From positions 5,213,001 to 5,277,000 of the forward strand of contig NC_059415.1 of assembly GCF_905220565.1 (NCBI RefSeq): a stretch of DNA of 64,000 nucleotides, in the 5' to 3' direction. This DNA is from Melitaea cinxia. Its lineage: Eukaryota > Arthropoda > Insecta > Lepidoptera > Nymphalidae. Each line of letters begins with the position of its first letter. Position 1 is the first letter of the stretch. A program made the translations under genes and the position numbers. The notes below the pieces were generated by a model. That model ran no database searches. It worked only from the letters and a program-made list of their open reading frames with translations, and was not told the DNA's origin. Positions 56,651 through 64,000 of the stretch are shown here, one piece after another.

Positions 56651-57584
56651 AATCAAGAACCTCTCCGTTTTTTCAAATGCAGATGCGAGGGAAAACTTTT
56701 TTTTTTAATATAATATTTCACATAAAGTACAATTTTCTAGTTCTACTTTATCATTATTACATATGGGGAGAGATGAACCAAGGCGTTATATTTTTAGGTG
56801 AAATTTATATCTTAATACAGACGATGTATGAGTTAGCATTAAATTTGCTATATTTACTGAGAAGTAATTTATATCTCCGCCGCATTAAGCGTGTGATGTA
56901 AACAGTTGTATACCTATGTAAATAATGTAATAAATGAGAAAAAATGTATGAGAATTTATCACGCTACTTCATTATTTACAAGCTTAAAGTCTAGATAGGC
57001 ATTTAAATCTTACTTAGATTAGTAAAAATGAACGATATTTATTTTATTTTTATATATTACTTCCTTGCATAATTACAGTCAAACACTTCTACATAGTAAA
57101 AAAAAGGAAAAAACAGCAGTACAAAAATAAAATTAAACAAAAGGTAGTTACACTGACAACATACAAAAGCGGTCTTATAAGAGTAAAAAGAAAGTAAATA
57201 TATTTTTTGCACTCAAAATTCCTTGAATTAAACTTTATAATTTTAACCAAAGACAGAATTAGTAAACCTCGTTCCAATTATTGGAATACGTTTCATATTT
57301 GGTTATTTGGTTATATATTTTTGCAAATTTGATCACGTTTCAGCATTCCGTTTAAAACTTCATTTACCTGTTTTCACCAGAATCAACATGTTCTTTCGCT
57401 ACTTTAGTGAAAATCTCACGATGAAGGGTACAATACCAAATTTTATAAAATGTATTTTTCTCTACAAGCAGTCCTATTGCGGAATTATAACTATATGCAG
57501 GTTTTCATATAATAATGTTTGCAAAACTATATATTTTTTATGATAGTTTATAAATTTACTTATGTCAGTGTATTATTGTTTTCA

Positions 57585-57800
57585 TGTATCTAGGTCGGCA
57601 AACAAGTATAAGGCTCATAGACGCCTGCAACACCAGAAGCATCGCTAGCACGTTGCCGAGTCCATCCCCAAGATCTGTGGTCACCTTACTCACCAACAGG
57701 ACGATACTTCTTGAAAAGAGTATTATTTAGCTGTGATCTTCTGTAAGGTCGAAGTATTTCCCTAGTCAGGTTGCTCCATATTTTGAGCAGGACCTGATGC
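57585..57800 (+). mobile_element. Repeat family D
   Basis: CTAGGTCGGCAAACAAGTAT, ACACCAGAAGCATCGCTAGC, TTAGCTGTGATCTTCTGTAA and GCTCCATATTTTGAGCAGGA. Confidence 0.62.
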
Positions 57801-57950
57801 GCCTTACTTCAGTAATAATGGTTATTGTACTTTATTTATCTAACTTCCCACTACATGAAAACCTGTTTCTAGATTCTGATGAAAATATAATATAAACACA
57901 AACATCGAGACTAAAATAGTCAGAATTATATCTACGATATGTACTTTATA

Positions 57951-58085
57951 CTGGAAGAGATCGCTTTTTAGCGATAAGGCCGCCCTTTGTACCTATTAAA
58001 TATATTGTTAATATTTTTCTTTCTTTGCTATGTATTATTTCTGTTTTTAATGTACAACAAAGTGAATTATTATTATTATTATTTT
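57951..58085 (+). mobile_element. LINE 3' tail hosting a Dong insertion
   Basis: CTGGAAGAGATCGCTTTTTA with hairpin ATCGCTTTTTAGCGAT (57960-57975), then GTACAACAAAGTG and an ATT array (58068-58085) that runs into Dong sequence. Confidence 0.7.
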
Positions 58086-58291
58086 ACTGAATGTTACTCC
58101 GCCCGCCCAATACATAATAGATACATATATTATAATAACTACTTATATAAATAATATAGTAAATTTACTTATACTTACATATATAAATATAAGCGGGTGG
58201 AGGAATACGCCCCGGCAGGGAGATCAAACGGCCGGGGGTTAGGGCTGTAGGCTGAGAAACCGGCGGACAATTCAGCCGAGTCAAGTAACAC
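58086..58291 (-). mobile_element. Dong/R4-like 3' end, antisense, 5'-truncated
   Basis: It matches the reverse of 6022-6227: 3' UTR, the stop region (GGGTTAGGGCTGTAGGCTGA) and about 16 codons of ORF with a 3-base deletion. TTA-type repeats lie on both sides (58068-58085 and CTATTATTGTTA at 58291), as expected for insertion in a TAA array. Confidence 0.82.
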
Positions 58292-59170
58292 TATTATTGT
58301 TATATCGTTCATATGTGTATGGTTCGTATAACTTGCGACCTTGCAATTGCGTTACTTCGTCATTACGATGAGAATATAACTAATATTCTCATCATCTTTG
58401 TATTACAATATATTAGAAGCTGAGGTTTAAGAGACGCCTATATTAGTAAACGTTTTGTAAATCTGTAGACATTAATAGTTTTTCTCTATTTTATACATAA
58501 AATTGAAAGATGTTACTTTTATGACGATTTATTTTCGTCGAAAAAAATAACTTTAAATAATTAAGTACGAGAGGTGTGGTGGAAAAGGAAGCTTTCAATT
58601 TTAGTTTAATTTAAAAATTTATTAAATGTCATTATGTTATCAAAAACTTCAAAAAAAAAGAGGACTAAGGTACGTTTTTTCCTATAATCTATTTCACATA
58701 GGATGGGTACAGTGACATTTGATATGTTTCAATACACGCTCACTATTTTCAACAAATCGGATAAATATACATTTTTAAAAATCAGCAATTAGTTTCCAAA
58801 GCAAATAATAATGCTTGATTAGATTGAAATTGTATTTATATATGCGTTTTTACATTTTAAACAAAATAAAAAAGGTACAGAAAAAATGAATGAAAAATGA
58901 ACTTAAAATTACAGGCATGAAATGAAACGTTTAATGATAGGGATTGACACGTAGTAATCGGCTAAAATAAATAATCGTAACGGTCATCTTGTGAATCGCG
59001 TCATCTCACTGACTCGAGATATCTCAATCAGTACTTTCTGTCTCTTGTATGCTTCCCGTGTTTTGGTTTTGCCAGTTGCTATAGTTGTATTTGTTGCTGT
59101 TTTATTGTTGTTAAGTTCTGTTATTACTTTTTTTAGGTATTCATTTTGTGTGTGTGTTCTGTTCTGTAAA

Positions 59171-60205
59171 ATGCCGAAAAAAACAAAAGAAGACCGTTTC
59201 AAACAGTCAATTGGTTGTCCGCTTTCGGGAATACTTTGAATGGGAGTGAGAAAATAGCGGTCCATTATTATCTGTCAACCACATAGTGGATCGAGTTGAA
59301 CAGGCACTTGAAATTAGGCGTAATACAGTTTCAAAAATTACTTCAGCCTATCGCAGTCCACTGTTGGACAAAGGCCTCCACAAGCTCGTGCCAAAAAATG
59401 GCGTGAACTCATGTGTGTTGCCTATAGTCACCACGCTGGGTGGGTTGGTGACCGCACGGCCGGCTTTGTCGCACTGAAGACGCTGTTGCCCGTCTTCGGC
59501 CTGTGTATTTCAAAGCCAGCAGTTGAATGGTTATCCCGCTATCGGTCGGCTTTATAAGTTTCAAGGTGGTAGTGGAACTGTGTTATCCCTTAGTCGCCTC
59601 ATACGACACCCACGGGAAGAGACGCTGGTGGCTATATTCTTTATTGCCGTAGCCACACATCTTAGTGGCAAAAATAAGTAAAGAAAAGTATGGTGACACC
59701 AATATGGAAGATAATAAGTTATCGACTCCCAAAAAGAGGCAAAGGAAATAAATGTTTGGTCGTTGAGGTTGAATATGATTATTAGCGGAGAAATGAGTTG
59801 CCCACAGTTTTACAATAATTAATGTCTTTGAAAGGTGCTAAATTATTTAATGGAAGTGTGACATCGTTATGGCGACTTTTAAATAAAATTGGATTTCCAT
59901 AAAATAAAAAAAAGTTAACAAATGGAAAAGTGCGTGAAAACTTTGTGAAATTCTTAGAAAAGGCGAAAAACATTACGGACTGGAACAACGTAGTATTCCT
60001 TGACTAGACATGGTTGAACGCCAATCATACTGTTGGCAAAGTATGGACAGACGACACTGCTCATTCTTCGACTAAAGTACCGGAGGGTAAAGGCGAACGA
60101 CTAATAATTTGCCACGTGAGCTGTGTTAATGGGTTTGTCGATAGCTCATTTCTCGCGTTTAACACCACCCTTAAAATATTATTTATTCACTATAGCGATG
60201 ATTAA
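59171..60205 (+). pseudogene. Tc1/mariner-type (DDE) transposase pseudogene
   Basis: A start MPKKTKEDRFKQ at 59171 soon meets a stop. After degraded sequence with the SINE at about 59338-59658, traces such as TPKKRQR-like remain near 59727. The recognisable catalytic part is VVFLD-stop-TWLNANHTVGKVW (about 59987-60040), followed by KVPEGKGERLIICHVSCVNG and FVDSSFLAF. In intact relatives this block reads D-E-T-W, so the TAG at 60005 replaces the Glu next to the catalytic Asp. A 63-codon frame at 60014-60205 is the surviving piece. It would have cut and pasted the element between the inverted repeats; it cannot now. Confidence 0.7.
59338..59658 (-). mobile_element. SINE B, antisense, nested in the transposase
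   Basis: CTTCAGCCTATCGCAGTCCA start and GCCGTAGCCACACAT end, with the usual body (CGTCTTCGGCCTGTGTATTT, GTTATCCCGCTATCGGTCGG). Transposase-like sequence is on both sides. Confidence 0.78.
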
Positions 60206-60784
60206 TTTTTAATAAGCAGTTTAAAAAAAAAATTATATAATCGATTAAAGGTTAACCGCATTATATAACTGTTTACTGAATTGTATTTACCTATATGCAT
60301 GCGGTGTTTACCTACATGAGTTGTGCACTTAGATTAAGTATAATGTATGTTCCGTTTCGTAATGAATGTTTTAGTGTAATAACTGCTGGTAAACAAATAA
60401 ATAAATAAATAAATAAATAAATGTGTCACCGTACCCATCCTACGTGAAATAGACTATAATTTAAGGTTTATTCAATTTTATATACCAGTGTCATCAGTAT
60501 ATACAAAAGTGTTCATTAAGCCATCAGATAAAAGAGATATTTCTTCAAAGATGCCTTAGGGACTCTGATCTGTTTTTCGTTCTTTCATTCATAGAAACAA
60601 CTCATTTTGTGAAAATTTCGTTTTAATTGTCGAAGTCAGAAAAAAAACAAACGAAATAAATTTCTAATAAAGAGAGACTGACTTAGCAAGGCATAAAGTA
60701 TTTAATAAAACATTAATATAATATATAGTTTTTAATATAAATAAAACATTCTCAATAATCTTTAGATGAATATTTGCTTTGAAG

Positions 60785-61085
60785 ATAATCTATAATATAA
60801 AAATGAGTCGCTGAATGTGTTGCTAAGCGCAAAACTCGAGAACGGTTGGACCGATTTCGCTAATTCTTTTTTTTTTAATATTCCTTGAAGTACGAGGATG
60901 GTTCTTACGGAGAGAAAAATTCTAAAAAAAAAAAAAATAAATTTCCTGAAAAAGTCTAAAAACCACACTTTTCTATACTCCTATACAAAAGATTTGTGAT
61001 AATACTTAAAAGTCAATTTGAACTTTAATACCATACAATAAAGTTTGTGCTAGGCGATACGAAGTTCGCCGGGTCAGCTAGTTAT
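60785..61085 (+). mobile_element. CTAG-ended Helitron-like repeat
   Basis: TCTATAATATAAAAATGAGT start, GCGCAAAACTCGAGAACGGT, and TACGAAGTTCGCCGGGTCAG then CTAGTT at the end. TC...CTAG termini next to A and T fit Helitron-type insertion. Confidence 0.6.
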
Positions 61086-61104
61086 ATATATATTTTTTAC
61101 ATAA

Positions 61105-61290
61105 GTCTATTACACGACGCATTGGCGGTCACAGTACAAACTGTTGCGCTGGCGGTCGCGAGTTCGATCCTCACTCACGACAGAAATTTGTATTGGCCAT
61201 ATAGATAGATGTTTGTCATAGTCTGAGCTTTGGGTTTGTTGTATTGTGTGTTTCCGGGCCCCCGACACAGGAGAAAATCCTACTGGGGCC
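61105..61290 (+). mobile_element. SINE A-like, head with box B
   Basis: ACGACGCATTGGCGGTCACA, GCGCTGGCGGTCGCGAGTTC, box B GAGTTCGATCC, then TATTGGCCATATAGATAG. Its 3' half (CCCCCGACACAGGAGAAAAT) differs from the other copies, suggesting a chimeric tail. Confidence 0.65.
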
Positions 61291-61564
61291 GTTGAGTTTG
61301 AAGCATTTATTTATTTATTATTTATTTATTATTACGAAAATAATGATATTTCATTCCGCTTATTCTGTGAGATTTTTAATTACTGTAATCAGTAAACTCT
61401 ATTTATTGTGTTAAATACACTAACATCAGAGTTTTTGACGTTTAAACTATATTATATCTAGTCAGTGGTCTTTTACATAATTATTATGATCAAAGTAATA
61501 CCGAATATATGAAAAAGTGTAATACTGTGATTTACTGAGTTATTTTTATACGTTACTATGTTAA

Positions 61565-61830
61565 AGTTGGTCATGGTTTCGACCCCGCTCGGAGTGCATA
61601 CCTGTGCTTGTACAAATATTTTTTTCTAGTCTAGGTGTATGTCTATGTTCCCTAAACTTTAAGCTGACATTCCCGGTTATTATTATAGACACCTGACAGC
61701 GATGTCACTTATTGTATGGAATATATCCACCAACCCAAAATAGAGCAATGTTGTGGATTAAACTGAGGCCCTTTTCTTACATAAAATCATGCTCAGCTGT
61801 GGGACATTAAAGACTGAATGAAAAAAAAAA
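61565..61830 (+). mobile_element. SINE A, degraded
   Basis: GGTTTCGACCCCGCTCGGAG, GGAATATATCCACCAACCC, GCAATGTTGTGGATTAAACT and GCTGTGGGACATTAAAGACT. Confidence 0.55.
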
Positions 61831-61839
61831 ATTAGTAAT

Positions 61840-63470
61840 GCTCAGATTATCAATAATTTCTTGATCTAAGTTGTTATTTAATTAACAGTATTTTATATTC
61901 ATCTCAGATTCGAATTTCGAAGAAAACACTAGATATATCGAAAGCGAGACATATCGAGAAATAAGCCATGTAATGTGGTGGAACGGTTATAGCTCCATAT
62001 TCCTAACACGAAAAGATACTTTAACCAGTAAGTGAAATATACAATATGTTGATAATATCAGAAATATATAAAGTAACCTGAAGTAATGGTAATATCATTT
62101 GGTGAAAAATGTGCTCATTAAAAATACTTTTGGTACACATTTCGGTAGAAGTTTAGGAATAGAAAATATAACTTTACTTTTATTATGTAACAATTATTGC
62201 AATGTTTATAACGACCAGTGTTACTCATTATTCGTTATAAATACTAAAGCCTTGCACTTCTTTCTGCTCCGGATTTTCTGGATTTGATTCCTATCTACGT
62301 ATTATTTCTATGCACGTTTATTACAATAACTATTTTTGCTTCTTTACAATTATTGTGTTTACTCATTCAGAATTCATTAATAAATCAACTATAAGTATAA
62401 TCAAATTTCCCTTCGAAATGATTCCCTAGATGGCGTGAGCGTCGACCTCATGCCCGTGATCATTTTGTTTACAAATATGACGGTAGCGCTCAAGCCGTCA
62501 TATAATTATATGATAAAAATTAAAAAATTATTATGCGATACATTTAATGGCTAGTTGAAGTGTGGTATTTCATGTCAATGACCCATTGTCACACTTAACA
62601 TGAAATACATAAAAACACCAACACATCCTATCCTACACTAATAATTATTAGTAAAGGATGGCTCAATAGAAGAAACCGAATAGCAATAAAATGTACTCCC
62701 CAATCTTTTCAGAGCTAACTGTGTGGTAAATCCTGGACCGTCGCAATGCAGGGTCCGCCATCTTAACACTTTGAAAATTAACGACGATTTCCTTTCCACG
62801 GGATAAGTATCTCGCGCATTTGTTTCGTGGACATTTGACTGATGAGTTTGGGGGACATTAGCATCTTAAAATTTCAGCTGGAGCATAATTTCGTTTATTT
62901 CGAAATAAATTTTCTTGTGGCGGTTAGATAAGTGATTTGGTGTAATTTTTCGTCTCTTTGTAACTCGACGCCGTAGACATTTTACAAACTCCAATATAAA
63001 ATGTTTATAAAGTTATTTTACACGTTTTTAAATTTTATTATTTGTTTAAGTACATTAGCTTTGTTGTATTTTAATTTATAATTATACAAACATATATACA
63101 CATAACAATAAAATAACAGTTTTTTTGACACAAGATTTCTTTTGCAGTTTTGTGTGTTTTTGAAACCAAAAATTGACCTTTTTCTGCTATTTGTTCTAGT
63201 TTTGGTGAGAAAGAATTAAGACCAATTTTTTTTAAATAATTTTTCAACAGTAAACAAAAATAAACGGCCAAACACATGTCGATCCACTTGCAGTATTGGG
63301 TTCCACATAAAAGTTTATGGCGGTGTCGGAAATAGAAAGGAACTTTTTATGTCATACCGTGAAAATATAATATTCAATGGGATTTTCATAAAACTTTTTC
63401 AGGTTATTCTCCGATTTTATGTTGATATCGTGATGCTAACTTATGTGTAAAGCTATGTAGGTACGTATTT
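61840..63470. other. AT-rich DNA with GC-richer islands, no gene recognised
   Basis: No supported gene. Near 62430-62503 a GC-richer piece carries a 9-bp stem (ATATGACGG and CCGTCATAT, loop 11). Confidence 0.35.
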
Positions 63471-63479
63471 ATTTATTTA

Positions 63480-63600
63480 TTAAAACTTTATTGCAGACAA
63501 AAAAGAATATACAGTTTAGAAACATTAGATACAAAACAAACAAATATGCAAAAACGGCCTTATCGCTTATAGCGATCTCTTCCAGGCACCCCTTAATGAA
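63480..63600 (-). mobile_element. LINE 3' tail, antisense
   Basis: AAAACTTTATTGCAGACAAA, GGCCTTATCGCTTATAGCGA (hairpin ATCGCTTATAGCGAT at 63562-63576) and TCTCTTCCAGGCACCCC. Confidence 0.65.
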
Positions 63601-63679
63601 AGTAGTTTATTGCCCATAAAGAAATCAATTTAAAGTACGTACGTAGTGATATATTATTTTGATTGTTTTTTATTTTATT

Positions 63680-64000
63680 TTCATTGGCCTTAGTCCGTCT
63701 ATTGCAGACAATTTAAACAGTGTCAGACAGACACTGTGTCGCCTAGGTCACTCTTCAGGAAAACGCAGAGTTGCCTAAGCTCTGCGCCACCCTGTCGACC
63801 TCACTGACTAGGCCCACAGGATCAACGAGTCGATACGTGTGGAGCCAGTTCGGCTGCAGGAGTTTTTCGCATTTAAGAGCTGTGCCACGAATGCTTGACG
63901 GAGACCCCATTCCGGGTTTCAAATGAAGTTATCCTTCTCCAGGGCCCTGATGATTTTGGGCCAGGTTTATCCTTCGGTCGCCTATTCGGTCGTGCTATTC
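63680..64000. other. GC-richer unidentified block cut by window end
   Basis: The last 320 bases are clearly GC-richer than the surroundings. An inverted pair CGCAGAGTTGCC / AGCTCTGCG lies at 63762-63788. No stop-free frame spans it. It may be the start of a further mobile element continuing beyond the window. Confidence 0.3.

Larger units (their letters stand above)
58683..60458 (+). mobile_element. Tc1/mariner-superfamily DNA transposon relic
   Basis: Inverted repeats of 35 bp lie at 58683-58717 and 60424-60458, with three mismatches; core ATTTCACATAGGATGGGTAC on the left and GTACCCATCCTACGTGAAAT on the right. TA lies at both outer ends. Inside is a transposase pseudogene and a SINE B insertion. 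Without the SINE the unit is about 1.45 kb, a usual size for this superfamily. Confidence 0.75.

Noticed and set aside
56503..56901. 132-codon ORF on +
   Set aside because: Its first third is MITE C sequence and the rest is low-complexity AT-rich sequence with no motif.
58991..59239. 82-codon frame on + with a hydrophobic start
   Set aside because: It lies within the Tc1/mariner relic; only its end (MPKKTKEDRFKQ) is meaningful, as the transposase start.

Overview
This window looks like a nuclear contig from a lepidopteran insect (moth or butterfly). It is strongly AT-rich. Nearly every recognisable coding block is either a small Kazal-type protease inhibitor or a decayed mobile element, and the elements are of insect/lepidopteran type: a Dong/R4-like retrotransposon in TAA repeats, RTE, Jockey/CR1-like and R1-like LINE pieces, tRNA-headed SINEs and CTAG-ended Helitron-like repeats. 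I see no bacterial operons, rRNA, functional tRNA or CRISPR. Family names rest on motif recognition, not on a search.

Host genes. Four small secreted Kazal inhibitors can be assembled, three on + (coding ends 15007, 23296 and 25617) and one on - (coding end 33607). All share one design: a very short first coding exon that starts the signal peptide, one phase-1 intron, then one exon with the rest of the signal or pro-region and a single six-cysteine Kazal domain of spacing C-(1-2)-C-7-C-10-C-3-C-n-C. The shared design suggests tandem duplication with one inversion. The residue at the usual P1 position is Arg, Arg, Asn and Arg. Two weaker coding candidates are a 40-residue secreted-looking peptide at 47143-47265 and a possible first exon at 50885-51002.

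Mobile-element layout. 1-3.3 kb: SINE fragments in plain AT-rich DNA. 3.37-7.25 kb: an RTE LINE with an 18-bp target duplication, whose TAA tail carries a Dong-like element with an intact 890-residue reverse transcriptase/endonuclease. 7.3-11 kb: MITE, SINE and Helitron-like repeats. 11.1-25.6 kb: Kazal genes 1-3, introns loaded with SINEs, MITEs, a U2 snRNA fragment and LINE pieces. 25.6-33.5 kb: mostly featureless DNA with LINE fragments. 33.6-35.0 kb: Kazal gene 4, with a 1.2-kb TTAA-flanked inverted-repeat element about 150 bp upstream. 36.5-39.3 kb: a Jockey/CR1-like LINE with a 752-residue ORF, next to a Dong tail. 40-43.3 kb: pseudogene fragments. 44-58.3 kb: SINEs, LINE tails, an RTE copy with a 12-bp target duplication and a second Dong tail inside a LINE tail. 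58.7-60.5 kb: a Tc1/mariner-type relic with 35-bp inverted repeats and a SINE inside. 60.7-64 kb: more repeats and an unidentified GC-richer end.

How parts interact. Dong copies sit in the TAA-type tails of other retrotransposons, so one family appears to supply landing sites for another. A roughly 330-bp SINE shares about 50 bp of 3' end with the RTE family, implying borrowed retrotransposition machinery. Several LINE tails share a hairpin whose two arms change together, implying a conserved RNA structure.
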